Assembly (NCBI GenBank): GCA_020073205.1
Contig: JAIQFR010000041.1
Location: forward strand, 1 to 34,750
Reading direction: 5' to 3'
Source of the DNA: Terriglobia bacterium
GTDB lineage: Bacteria > Acidobacteriota > Polarisedimenticolia > Polarisedimenticolales > JAIQFR01
Length of the DNA stretch: 34,750 nt
The position numbers and the translations under genes are program-made. Below the pieces are notes generated by a model, which did not search any database, was not told the origin of the DNA, and saw only the letters and a program-made list of their open reading frames with translations. Below are positions 1 through 6,966 of the stretch, in pieces; within the stretch, counting starts at the first letter, position 1, and the number at the start of each line of letters is the position of its first letter.

Positions 1-503
1 TGCTCTACGTGGTGGACACCCTCGCGAACCGGATCCACGCGTTCTCCACCGGCGGCGAGTTCGCGTTCTCGTTCGGGGAGCGCGGCGACGCCCCCGGTCG
101 CTTCAACTTTCCCACCCACATCTTCCGGTCCGCCGCCGGGGAGCTCTACGTCACGGACTCGCTCAACTTCAGGGTGGAGATTTTCGACGAGGACGGGAAG
201 TTCCAGAGCGCCTTCGGCCGGCACGGCGACGGATCCGGTGACCTGGCGATGCCCAAGGGCATCGCGGTGGACCGGGACGGCGTCGTCTACGTGGTGGACG
301 GGCTCTTCGACAACGTCCAGCTCTTCGACCGGCAGGGCGACTTCCTCCTGACGTTGGGCAGGAGGGGGGTGGATTTCGGCGAGTTCTGGCTCCCCAGCGG
401 GGCCTTTCTCAGCGAGAGCGACGAACTGTATGTGTGCGATACCTACAATCGACGAATTCAGGTGTTTCACGTCGCGACGGGCTATGGCAAAGGCCGGTCC
501 TGA
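1..503 (+). CDS. NHL-repeat beta-propeller protein, 3' part
   Basis: The reading frame is open from the window edge (first full codon at base 3), so the N-terminus lies outside. The visible 167 or so residues contain at least three NHL-type blades, each of the pattern 'G.F..P.GIAVD..G.VYVVD...N.VQ.FD..G.F', for example FNFPTHI...LYVTDSLNFRVEIFD and LAMPKGIAVD...VYVVDGLFDNVQLFD. NHL propellers are protein- or surface-binding scaffolds, and in metal-reducing bacteria such genes are often found beside secreted multiheme cytochromes. The last 20 bases overlap the start of the next cytochrome gene, which suggests co-transcription and a role in the same extracytoplasmic complex. The role is inferred from context; the repeat family is seen in the sequence. 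The C-terminal tail after the last blade (HVATGYGKGRS) looks non-conserved. Confidence 0.85.
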   Translation, partial: LYVVDTLANRIHAFSTGGEFAFSFGERGDAPGRFNFPTHIFRSAAGELYVTDSLNFRVEIFDEDGKFQSAFGRHGDGSGDLAMPKGIAVDRDGVVYVVDGLFDNVQLFDRQGDFLLTLGRRGVDFGEFWLPSGAFLSESDELYVCDTYNRRIQVFHVATGYGKGRS

Positions 504-2325
504 CTCCGGCCCCCGCCGCAGGGGGGCGCTTGGCGCGGGACTCCTCGCACTCGGCTCGGCGTTCACGTGTGCTCTGGCGGTCCCGACGGACATCGTCAGC
601 ACGAAGCACAACCTCTCGGTTTCGGGAACCGGTCAGGTAAGGGCGCTGACCGAGAACCGGATCTGCATCTTCTGCCATACGCCGCACAACGCGATGCCGC
701 TCTCGCCGCTGTGGAACAAGGAGATCGAGCCGCAGGTCTACACCGTGTACGTCAGCCCCAGCCTGAGGGCCGGCCCGCTTCCGCAGCCCTCGGGCCCGTC
801 GAAGCTCTGCCTGAGCTGCCACGACGGGACCATCGCCATGGGAGCGGTGGTGAATCCGGCGGGAGGCATCGTCATGGCGGGAGGCGACCGGCTTTCCCCC
901 GGCAGCCTCTCCAACTTCGGGCTCGACCTCTCGGGACACCACCCGGTGTCGTTTCCGTACCACACCGCCCTGCCCAACGCGGAGCTGTCGGCCACGCCGC
1001 CGCCCGATCTCACGTACGGCGGGTCCGACGAGGTCCACTGCGTCACCTGCCACGACCCGCACAGCGACGCGTACGGCGATTTTCTCGTCAAGGACAACCG
1101 CTACTCCTCGCTCTGCACGACCTGCCATCAGATGACCGGGTGGAATGGATCGGCTCACGCCACCTCGACGGCGTCGGTCGCGGGGATCCTCCCCCGGCCC
1201 CCCAAGACGTGGCCGACCTACACCCAGCTCGGCGAGTGGGGGTGCGAGACGTGCCACACGCCGCACTTCGCCCCGACCGCGGAGGACCTCCTGAATTTCA
1301 CCTCCGCGCCGCCGGAGCCGTTCTCGTGCACGAGCGCGGGGTGCCACTCGTCCGAGCCGCCGCCACCTCACGCCGCGTCGGGGATCGCCGGCGCCGCGCT
1401 CCGTCCGCCCGGAGGGATGGCCGACATCGCCCGCCAGGTGCGGAAGCCCTCCGCGCACCACATGCCGGAGGGCGTCTTCACGGCGGCCGCGCGCATTCCC
1501 GGGGGAGCGGCGCGGACCGGCGTCCGGGGCGTTGCGTGCGCGGATTGCCACAATCCCCATTCGGTCACCGGCGCGAAAGGTCAAGCGCCCTACGCCTCGG
1601 GCCTCCTACAGGGCGTGAGCGGCATCGACCGAAACGGCGCCGCGGTCCGTGCGGCGACCTACGAGTACGAGATCTGCTTCAAGTGCCACTCGGAGTCCAG
1701 CGCGGACCTCGAGTACGTTCCGAGGGTCGTCGGCGGCACGAACACCCGGCTGGCCTTCGATCTCTCGAACCCCTCGTATCACCCGGTCGTGGGCATGGGG
1801 AGGAACTTGGACGTCCCCAGCATCCCGTCGTCGATCACGCCGACGATGAGCGCGACGGAGGTCATCTACTGCAGCACCTGCCACGCCGACGACGAGGGAG
1901 GCTCGAACGGCCCGCACGGCTCGTCGTTCCGGCCGATCCTCCGCGAGCGCTACGAGACCACCGACAACACGAAGGAGGGCTACGAGAGCTACGCCCTGTG
2001 CTACCGGTGCCACGAGAGGGCGAGCATCCTGGGCGACGCGAGCTTCAGGAAGCGGGCCGGCCGCCGGACGGGGTCGGGGGGAGGCCACAGCGGCCACCTG
2101 GCGGCGGGCATCCCGTGCTCGGCGTGTCACGATCCGCACGGCGTGAGCGGGGCGGAGGGATCAGGAACGGGGTCCCACACGCACCTCATCAACTTCGACA
2201 CGAGGATCGTGCTGAAGAACACGAAGGCGTACCCCGTGTTCAACGATACCGGGGCGCTCTCGGGCGGCTGCGATCTCGTCTGTCACGGCAAGGTTCATGA
2301 CGACGCTTCGACGTCCTATCCCTGA
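484..2325 (+). CDS. Exported multiheme cytochrome c, 12 candidate heme sites
   Basis: This 613-residue protein has ten canonical CXXCH motifs plus one CX4CH (CTSAGCH) and one CX3CH (CDLVCH) near the C-terminus. Several motifs are followed by DPH or TPH, the doubled-CXXCH/cytochrome c3-like style. ATG at 484 is preferred over an in-frame GTG at 430 because it gives a short basic N-terminus (PRRR) and a hydrophobic stretch ending in ALA, a plausible signal peptide. The start overlaps the NHL gene by 20 bases, so the two are probably translated together. The mature protein should be periplasmic or surface-exposed and carry electrons between redox partners. The opening segment of the mature part, KHNLSVSGTG followed by CIFCHTPHN, is typical of a family of large c-type cytochromes seen with NHL proteins. 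Its electron partners are unknown. The convergent neighbour on the other strand is also a multiheme cytochrome. Confidence 0.9.
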   Translation: MAKAGPDSGPRRRGALGAGLLALGSAFTCALAVPTDIVSTKHNLSVSGTGQVRALTENRICIFCHTPHNAMPLSPLWNKEIEPQVYTVYVSPSLRAGPLPQPSGPSKLCLSCHDGTIAMGAVVNPAGGIVMAGGDRLSPGSLSNFGLDLSGHHPVSFPYHTALPNAELSATPPPDLTYGGSDEVHCVTCHDPHSDAYGDFLVKDNRYSSLCTTCHQMTGWNGSAHATSTASVAGILPRPPKTWPTYTQLGEWGCETCHTPHFAPTAEDLLNFTSAPPEPFSCTSAGCHSSEPPPPHAASGIAGAALRPPGGMADIARQVRKPSAHHMPEGVFTAAARIPGGAARTGVRGVACADCHNPHSVTGAKGQAPYASGLLQGVSGIDRNGAAVRAATYEYEICFKCHSESSADLEYVPRVVGGTNTRLAFDLSNPSYHPVVGMGRNLDVPSIPSSITPTMSATEVIYCSTCHADDEGGSNGPHGSSFRPILRERYETTDNTKEGYESYALCYRCHERASILGDASFRKRAGRRTGSGGGHSGHLAAGIPCSACHDPHGVSGAEGSGTGSHTHLINFDTRIVLKNTKAYPVFNDTGALSGGCDLVCHGKVHDDASTSYP

Positions 2326-2360
2326 GGCTCGGCCGGCGCGGGCCGGGAGTCGCCGCCCGT

Positions 2361-3389
2361 TCATCTCCCCGCGACGTGCGTCGTAGCCTCGGGCTTCTTG
2401 CCGGGGCTCTCCCGATCGTAGGATTGCGGCCGGTGGCATCCCGGCGCGCACGATCCGCCGGTCGCGGTCTTGACGAACCTCAGAGGGAGATTCCACTTCC
2501 CGAACGGCACCGTCTCGGCGACCAGCTTGGGAAGCGCGCCTCCGTGGACGGCGTGACACAGCTTGCAGCTGCGTCCCCTCCGCGGGTTGTTCACGTGCAG
2601 GTAGTGGAGGTTCCTCTCGCCGTCCCTGAAATTCGTCGCGAACGACGTGTCGGGGTCCTGGACCAACTCGCGCTTGTGGCAGCCGAAGCAGAGCCCGAAT
2701 TCCGAGGCGGTGTACGGGACGTACGGATCGGCGGGAAACTCCTTGACCAGGAGCCTCGGATACGGGCCGCCGTGGGGGTCGTGGCAGGGAGTGCACTTGC
2801 CGTCGTTGATCGGGCCGTGGAGCAGCGTCATGCTCTTCGCGACGACGGTCGCGTGGCACGTCAGGCAGGTCTCCTTCTCCTCCTTCTTCAGCAGCGCCTT
2901 CGTGTCCGATTCGTGGGGAGTATGGCAGGCCGTGCAATCCCCGGCGGCGACGGGACCGTGGACGAACTTGAAATCGACCTTGTCCGAATGACAGGTCGCG
3001 CACAGCTCCTTGAGCGGCTGCGCCAGGAGCTTCGGCTCGTCCGCGGCATGGGGATCGTGGCAGGTCGTGCAGGACCCGTCCTTCACCGGCTCATGGACGT
3101 GGCTCTTCTTCCCGAACGCGTCATGACAGCCGTCGCAGAGCGCGGGAGGCGCCGCCGTGAGCTTGAAGGTCTTCGCGCCCCTCTGGGGATGCGGCGTCGC
3201 GACGGACTCGTGGCAGTTGCCGCAGGATTCCGTCACGGGATGGACGACCTTGCGCTTGATCAGCTTCTCGTGGCACTGGGCGGAGATGCACCCTTCCTCG
3301 GCCGCGGCGGCGCGAGACGCGAGGAGGAGCGCGCCGGCCGCGAGCGGAGCGACGAGGAGGCGCCGGAGCGAAGTTCTTCGCAGTCTCAT
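2361..3389 (-). CDS. Exported multiheme cytochrome c, 11 candidate heme sites
   Basis: This 342-residue protein begins with a basic N-terminus and hydrophobic segment (RRLLVAPLAAGALLLASRAAAA), a clear Sec signal peptide. The mature part has nine CXXCH motifs, an N-terminal CX4CH (CISAQCH) and a C-terminal CX3CH (CAPGCH). Motifs recur as pairs spaced about 20-30 residues apart with repeated 'HGPV..G.CT.CH.PH' segments, the doubled-CXXCH pattern (cytochrome c3/NrfB-like stacks). It is convergent with the 12-site cytochrome, with only 35 bases between the stop codons. A near-consensus sigma-54 promoter lies about 65 bases upstream of the ATG, which suggests regulation shared with the large cytochrome operon at 9555. 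Function is inferred as a periplasmic or outer-surface electron carrier. It is not a recognised enzyme: no catalytic heme site can be identified. Confidence 0.9.
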   Translation of the reverse strand: MRLRRTSLRRLLVAPLAAGALLLASRAAAAEEGCISAQCHEKLIKRKVVHPVTESCGNCHESVATPHPQRGAKTFKLTAAPPALCDGCHDAFGKKSHVHEPVKDGSCTTCHDPHAADEPKLLAQPLKELCATCHSDKVDFKFVHGPVAAGDCTACHTPHESDTKALLKKEEKETCLTCHATVVAKSMTLLHGPINDGKCTPCHDPHGGPYPRLLVKEFPADPYVPYTASEFGLCFGCHKRELVQDPDTSFATNFRDGERNLHYLHVNNPRRGRSCKLCHAVHGGALPKLVAETVPFGKWNLPLRFVKTATGGSCAPGCHRPQSYDRESPGKKPEATTHVAGR

Positions 3390-3453
3390 GAGCCGCTGAT
3401 CCTAACAGAGCGCTGCGTGGTTTCGCAGGGTCCTTCGCACCCCCGAAGCGTCG

Positions 3454-3469
3454 AGCAAGAAGCGTGCCC
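3454..3469 (-). promoter_or_regulatory. Sigma-54 (-24/-12) promoter candidate for the 11-site cytochrome
   Basis: Read on the minus strand the site is GGGCACGCTTCTTGCT. Compared with the RpoN consensus TGGCACG-N4-TTGCW it differs only at the first base, and the GG and GC dinucleotides have the required 10 bases between them. The expected transcription start, near 3442, leaves a leader of about 53 bases before the ATG at 3389. Seen by eye; no score was computed. Confidence 0.6.
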
Positions 3470-3519
3470 GAGCGGCCCGAGAGCGTGGTAGGCTGACGGA
3501 CGCGGGGAGGCCATCCTTC

Positions 3520-4968
3520 ATGACGCCGATTCCCACCGCAGAGCGCATCGACGCATACCGATGGCTCCTCCCTCGGAAAGGCGGGATGCGCACCGACGGC
3601 ATCGTGTTCGCCAGCGACCGTCTGATGCGGGATCTCGTGGGGGATCCCGCGCTCGAGCAAGTGGCCAACGTCGCGTGCCTCCCCGGCATCGTCGGCGCCT
3701 CGCTGGCCATGCCCGACGCGCACTGGGGGTACGGGTTCGCCATCGGCGGCGTGGCGGCGTTCGACGCCGAGGAAGGGATCGTCTCGCCGGGGGGAGTGGG
3801 GTACGACATCAACTGCGGGGTGAGGCTCCTGCGCTCCAGCCTCGACCTCGGTACCGTTCGATCCCGGATGGACCGTCTCGTGGAGGCGCTGTTCGCCGCC
3901 GTGCCGACGGGCGTGGGCTCCCACCGCCGCGACGAGGTGCTCACCGAGAAGGAGGAGCGGGACCTCCTGGTGCGCGGCGCCGCGTGGGCCGTCGACCGGG
4001 GGTACGGCTGGTCTTCGGACCTCGAGGCGATCGAGGCGGGCGGCGTGCTCGAGGGTGCGGACCCCGATGCCGTTTCGGCTCGCGCCATCGAGCGGGGAAG
4101 GGCGCAGGTGGGGACCGTCGGGAGCGGGAACCACTTCATCGAGGTCGGCTTCGTGGACGAGGTGTACGACGAGGCGGCGGCGTCCGCGTTCGGTCTCGCG
4201 CATCACGGCGTGACGGTCCTGATCCACTCGGGCTCGCGCGGACTCGGCTACCAGGTCTGCGACGACGCGGTGAAGTCCATGGTGAAGGGGGCGGCGAGAT
4301 ACGGGTTCGAGCTTCCCGACCGGCAGCTGTGCTGCGCGCCGCTCGGTTCAGAGGAGGCGAGGGCCTATCTCGCCGCCATGGCGTGCGCGGCGAACTACGC
4401 GTTCGCGAACCGCCAGCGGATGGCGCACGGGGTGCGCGAGGCTTTCGAGAAGACGTTCGGGGTCGGGCCGCGGGAGCACGGCCTGCACACGGTCTACGAC
4501 GTCTGCCACAACGTCGCCAAGTTCGAGACGCACGAGGTGCAGGGGCGGCCTCGACGGGTCCTGGTCCACCGGAAAGGGGCCACGCGCGCGTTCCCCGCCG
4601 GCCACCCCGACGTGCCGGAGCGGTACCGCGCCGTCGGCCAGCCGGTCCTGATCCCCGGCGACATGGGGCGCTACTCGTACGTGCTGGCGGGGGCTCCCGG
4701 CGCCATGCGCGAGACGTTCGGGAGCACCTGCCACGGGGCCGGCCGGGTCATGAGCCGCACGGCGGCGAAGCGCGCCGCTCGCGGCCGCTCGCTGCTTCAG
4801 GAGCTCAACGCCCGGGGGATCTCGATCCGGTCGGCCGGGATGGCGACCATCGCGGAGGAGATGCCGGAGGCTTACAAGGACGTCTCCGACGTCGTCGACG
4901 TCGTCCACGGAGCCGGGCTCTCGACGAAGGTGGCCCGCGTCGTCCCCATGGGCGTCATCAAGGGCTGA
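3520..4968 (+). CDS. rtcB: RtcB-type RNA ligase (3'-phosphate / 5'-OH)
   Basis: This 482-residue protein is full length for RtcB, which joins RNA 2',3'-cyclic phosphate or 3'-phosphate ends to 5'-OH ends using GTP and Mn2+ in tRNA splicing or RNA repair. Seen motifs: DAHWGYGFAIGG (66-77), GVGYDINCG with metal-ligand Cys99, GSGNHFIEVG (201-210) with the Asn-His pair, HHGVTVLIHSGSRG (228-241), and STCHGAGR (402-409), where His405 matches the histidine guanylated in the family. The C-terminal VVHGAGLSTKVARV-PMGVIKG block is also typical. ATG at 3520 is preceded by GGGGAGG at a workable distance. No archease or rtcA gene is next to it, so it seems to be stand-alone, sandwiched between cytochrome genes transcribed the other way. 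The gene context gives no hint of its RNA target. Confidence 0.96.
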   Translation: MTPIPTAERIDAYRWLLPRKGGMRTDGIVFASDRLMRDLVGDPALEQVANVACLPGIVGASLAMPDAHWGYGFAIGGVAAFDAEEGIVSPGGVGYDINCGVRLLRSSLDLGTVRSRMDRLVEALFAAVPTGVGSHRRDEVLTEKEERDLLVRGAAWAVDRGYGWSSDLEAIEAGGVLEGADPDAVSARAIERGRAQVGTVGSGNHFIEVGFVDEVYDEAAASAFGLAHHGVTVLIHSGSRGLGYQVCDDAVKSMVKGAARYGFELPDRQLCCAPLGSEEARAYLAAMACAANYAFANRQRMAHGVREAFEKTFGVGPREHGLHTVYDVCHNVAKFETHEVQGRPRRVLVHRKGATRAFPAGHPDVPERYRAVGQPVLIPGDMGRYSYVLAGAPGAMRETFGSTCHGAGRVMSRTAAKRAARGRSLLQELNARGISIRSAGMATIAEEMPEAYKDVSDVVDVVHGAGLSTKVARVVPMGVIKG

Positions 4969-4983
4969 GCGGGCGAAATGAAA

Positions 4984-5008
4984 GGGGCGGCCCGGCAGGG
5001 GCCGCCCC
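4984..5008 (-). terminator. Hairpin terminator for the tetraheme cytochrome
   Basis: A perfect 10-bp stem (4984-4993 with 4999-5008; ggggcggccc / gggccgcccc) closes a 5-base loop. On the minus strand it is followed by TTTCATTT, a T-rich tract, so it best terminates the cytochrome gene ending at 5047. It lies only 15 bases after the rtcB stop and may also stop rtcB transcripts, although no T-run follows on the plus strand. Confidence 0.65.
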
Positions 5009-5022
5009 GGACGTACCGATCA

Positions 5023-5040
5023 GGGGACAGTCCTGTCCCC
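5023..5040. repeat. 18-base perfect palindrome, REP-like
   Basis: The site ggggacagtcctgtcccc is a perfect dyad lying between the convergent rtcB and cytochrome genes, next to the hairpin terminator. Short palindromes with a GGGGACAG core located in 3' intergenic spaces are common as dispersed REP-like elements in several high-GC genomes. Only one copy was noticed in this window, so dispersal cannot be judged here. Confidence 0.4.
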
Positions 5041-5046
5041 GCGGCG

Positions 5047-5409
5047 CTACGCGGCCTTGACGTGACAGCTCTTGCAGTTCTTGGAATCGGGCGCCTTCTT
5101 GCCCGCGGCCACGCTCTTCTCGTGGCAGCCCTTGCAGAGCTTGTGAGCGGCGTCCATCATCTTCGGCACCTGGCCCTTGGGTTCCTTCCCGTGGCAAGCG
5201 GTGCACGCCTGCGGAGCTTCGCCGGCCTTCAACGTGTGGTGGCACTCCTCGCACTTCGCGCCTTTGTCCACGTGGGCCTTGTGGGGGAAGGTCACCGTGC
5301 CCATCTTCGTGTCGAACTTGATCGTAGCCTTGTCGGCCGGGATGTCCGCGGCCATCACGCACATGCTGACCAGGAACAACCCGGCTACCAGAAGCGCCAG
5401 TCTCCTCAC
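5047..5409 (-). CDS. Small periplasmic tetraheme cytochrome c (c3/c7 family)
   Basis: This 120-residue protein starts with GTG at 5409, set by a strong AAGGAGG ribosome binding site seven bases upstream; longer in-frame versions lack family similarity. Residues 1-21 form a signal peptide (MRRLALLVAGLFLVSMCVMAA). The mature part has four CXXCH sites at 53-57, 69-73, 92-96 and 112-116, preceded by FPHKAH (His43 and His46 as likely axial ligands) and followed by an extra His after the first site (CEECHH). This is the class III cytochrome layout, as in tetraheme c3 or, with one heme fewer, the PpcA-type c7 periplasmic shuttles. The likely role is electron transfer through the periplasm between an inner-membrane quinol oxidase, such as the operon at 9555, and outer-surface cytochromes; that link is inferred. 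A hairpin terminator follows. Confidence 0.92.
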   Translation of the reverse strand: MRRLALLVAGLFLVSMCVMAADIPADKATIKFDTKMGTVTFPHKAHVDKGAKCEECHHTLKAGEAPQACTACHGKEPKGQVPKMMDAAHKLCKGCHEKSVAAGKKAPDSKNCKSCHVKAA

Positions 5410-5638
5410 GATCGAGCCTCCTTTTCGCACCGCCGGGTGCCCTGCGCGGCACCGGCCGCCTATGGTTGAACCGCCTTCGTGGCCCGCGCGCTCCCCGGGC
5501 CTCGAACCTCGAAGAGAACGCCGTCGCCCGAGGCGTCGACGCAGCACGATCCGGGACTTTATACCACACCCCCCTTCCGACCCCGACGCCGCCCGCTCGG
5601 TGATCGCCACACGAGGAACCGGCGTCATCCCGCCGTTA

Positions 5639-5654
5639 TGCGAAGCTCGTGCCG
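5639..5654 (-). promoter_or_regulatory. Possible sigma-54 promoter for the tetraheme cytochrome
   Basis: On the minus strand the site reads CGGCACGAGCTTCGCA, with GG and GC correctly spaced by 10 bases and GGCACG intact, but with TCGCA in place of TTGCA. The leader to the GTG at 5409 would be about 220 bases, longer than usual, so the link to that gene is tentative. Confidence 0.3.
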
Positions 5655-5796
5655 GGGCGATCCGAGTCCCCGCCTGCGGGATATCGCCCACGGGTGGGGT
5701 CACGCTCCGCACGGACCTGCCGCTCTCGAGCGGGAGGTACCGTCGTGCGCTGAGCTAAGACGCTGACGGACCGACGGTTGCCCGGCGGCGTTCAGG

Positions 5797-5812
5797 TGGC
5801 CGGAGTCTTGCA
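5797..5812 (+). promoter_or_regulatory. Sigma-54 (-24/-12) promoter candidate for the response regulator
   Basis: The site TGGCCGGAGTCTTGCA has TGG and TTGCA with exactly 10 bases between the GG and GC pairs, the strict RpoN spacing. Expected transcription starts near 5823, giving a leader of about 15 bases that just includes the AAAGGG ribosome binding site before the ATG at 5838. Confidence 0.5.
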
Positions 5813-5837
5813 CGAAGCGCTGCCGAAAGGGCGATCC

Positions 5838-6236
5838 ATGACCGAGCCTTCGAAACCATCCCTGAGAGTCCTGGCGGTCGATGACGAATCTCTCATTCGC
5901 ATGAGCCTGAGGATCGCGTTGGCGCGGGAAGGGTATCAGGTGGACACCGCGTCCTGCGGCGTCGAGGCCATGGCGCTGATCGACCAGTTCCGGTACGACC
6001 TCGTGCTCCTAGACCTCCGCCTCCCCGACGTGAGCGGGATCGAGGTCCTCCGCTACGCGCGCCGCCACGATCCGGAGGTGAAGGTGCTCCTCGTCACCGC
6101 ATCCACCCATGCTCCCTCCGCGCTGGAGGCGGCGGAGGAGGGGGCGGTGGGCGTCGTCGCGAAGCCGTTCACCCTGAAGACGATCGCCGCGGCGACCCGG
6201 CGCGCCATCGCGGGACCCTCTCGGCTGACCGGCTGA
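5838..6236 (+). CDS. Single-domain response regulator (receiver only)
   Basis: This 132-residue protein is a CheY-like receiver and little else. The acidic pair Asp15-Asp16 binds Mg2+, Asp59 (VLLDLRLPD) is the phospho-acceptor, Thr87 (LLVTAS) and Lys109 (VVAKPFT) complete the switch. No DNA-binding, enzymatic or AAA+ output domain follows, so it must act by protein contact or as a phosphorelay intermediate. ATG at 5838 is chosen because AAAGGG lies seven bases upstream and the residues before it are not conserved. A CBS-domain gene follows 47 bases later on the same strand, suggesting a transcription unit. No histidine kinase is visible in the window. Its candidate sigma-54 promoter implies activation by an enhancer-binding protein encoded elsewhere. 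Confidence 0.93.
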   Translation: MTEPSKPSLRVLAVDDESLIRMSLRIALAREGYQVDTASCGVEAMALIDQFRYDLVLLDLRLPDVSGIEVLRYARRHDPEVKVLLVTASTHAPSALEAAEEGAVGVVAKPFTLKTIAAATRRAIAGPSRLTG

Positions 6237-6283
6237 AGGTGATACGATGGGGCCCGCCGCGCGAGCGGCCGGGAGGCTCCGTC

Positions 6284-6850
6284 GTGAACACCAGCGCCCG
6301 CGACATCATGATCAGGGACGTGATCTGTGTCCCGCAGGACATGGATCTCCGGGATCTCGCCCGGCTCTTCCTCGAGAAGGGGATCACCGGCGCTCCGGTC
6401 CTGGACCGCGAGGGCAACCTCTCGGGAGTGATCTCGCAAACCGACTTGCTCTACTACCAGCTCGCTCGCGGAGACGAGCTCATCCTCGAGTCGGACTTCT
6501 ATCAGAACGTCAAGGTGGAGGGGCGCCACCTCCCCGCGGGGTTCCAGGTGGAGGACGTCAACGTCCAGCGGGTCGAGGACGTGATGACCCCCGTGGTGCA
6601 CTCCGTGCTGGAGAGCGCGGACGTGGACGCCGTGGCGAGAATGATGACCCGCAAGCACATCCACCGCGTCATCGTCCGGAGCGGCCGAAAGGTCGCCGGG
6701 ATCATCACGGCCCTCGACGTGCTGCGGATCTACGGCCGGAACCTCGCCGCCGGGCGGGCGACGGCGCGCGGCAAGGCGCCGGCCGCGCGCCCCGCCGCGA
6801 GCGCGCGACGGGGGCGGGGGCGTCGGGCCGCCGCGAAGGGCCGCGCGTGA
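6284..6850 (+). CDS. CBS-pair protein with basic Ala/Arg/Lys tail
   Basis: The 188-residue product (GTG at 6284, GGGAGG seven bases upstream; a GTG at 6239 is also in frame) has two CBS repeats. The first begins ARDIMIRDVICVPQDMDLRDLARLFLEKGITGAPVLD and the second VEDVMTPVVHSV...VARMMTRKHIHRVIV; a longer linker of about 45 residues (YYQLARGDEL...VEDVNVQR) separates them. CBS pairs bind adenosine nucleotides and report energy state. The last 40 residues are almost wholly Ala, Arg, Gly and Lys, like histone H1-type bacterial tails, and might bind nucleic acid or just be disordered. It lies between a receiver gene and malic enzyme, so a role in signalling carbon or energy status is possible but unproven. 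Confidence 0.88.
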   Translation: MNTSARDIMIRDVICVPQDMDLRDLARLFLEKGITGAPVLDREGNLSGVISQTDLLYYQLARGDELILESDFYQNVKVEGRHLPAGFQVEDVNVQRVEDVMTPVVHSVLESADVDAVARMMTRKHIHRVIVRSGRKVAGIITALDVLRIYGRNLAAGRATARGKAPAARPAASARRGRGRRAAAKGRA

Positions 6851-6851
6851 A

Positions 6852-6865
6852 ACGCGCCGGCGCGT
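6852..6865. terminator. Palindrome after the CBS gene, weak terminator
   Basis: acgcgccggcgcgt is a perfect 14-base dyad directly after the CBS gene stop codon. It could form a compact GC hairpin, but no T-run follows, so it may only attenuate read-through into maeB. Confidence 0.25.
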
Positions 6866-6966
6866 GACGCGCACAACGTGAACCTGGGACACGGAAGCGC
6901 CTGCCGGGCGGACGCGGAGCCGCCGCGGATCGCCGGTGGGCCTGGGACAAGAAAAGGACGGAAGCC

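Larger units (their letters stand above)
5410..5837. other. 428-base divergent intergenic region
   Basis: This region separates the minus-strand tetraheme cytochrome from the plus-strand response regulator. No convincing gene was found. It holds the cytochrome's AAGGAGG ribosome binding site, a small hairpin (5436-5441 with 5448-5453, ggtgcc / ggcacc) in its leader, a weaker sigma-54-like element on the minus strand at 5639-5654, and a good one on the plus strand at 5797-5812. Confidence 0.7.

Noticed and set aside
409-1584. Minus-strand frame opposite the 12-site cytochrome
   Set aside because: Translation is Arg/Gly/Ala repetitive and the plus strand has signal peptide and CXXCH sites.
2330-2345. 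Small stem (cggcc/ggccg) between the two convergent cytochromes as a terminator
   Set aside because: Only five base pairs and no T-run on either side; not supported enough to list.
5443-5458. Minus-strand sigma-54-like spacing near the tetraheme cytochrome
   Set aside because: GG and GC spacing is right but the TT of the -12 element is missing and the site is too close to the start codon.
5410-5712. N-terminal extension of the tetraheme cytochrome frame
   Set aside because: The strong AAGGAGG and the signal peptide place the start at 5409; upstream residues resemble no family.
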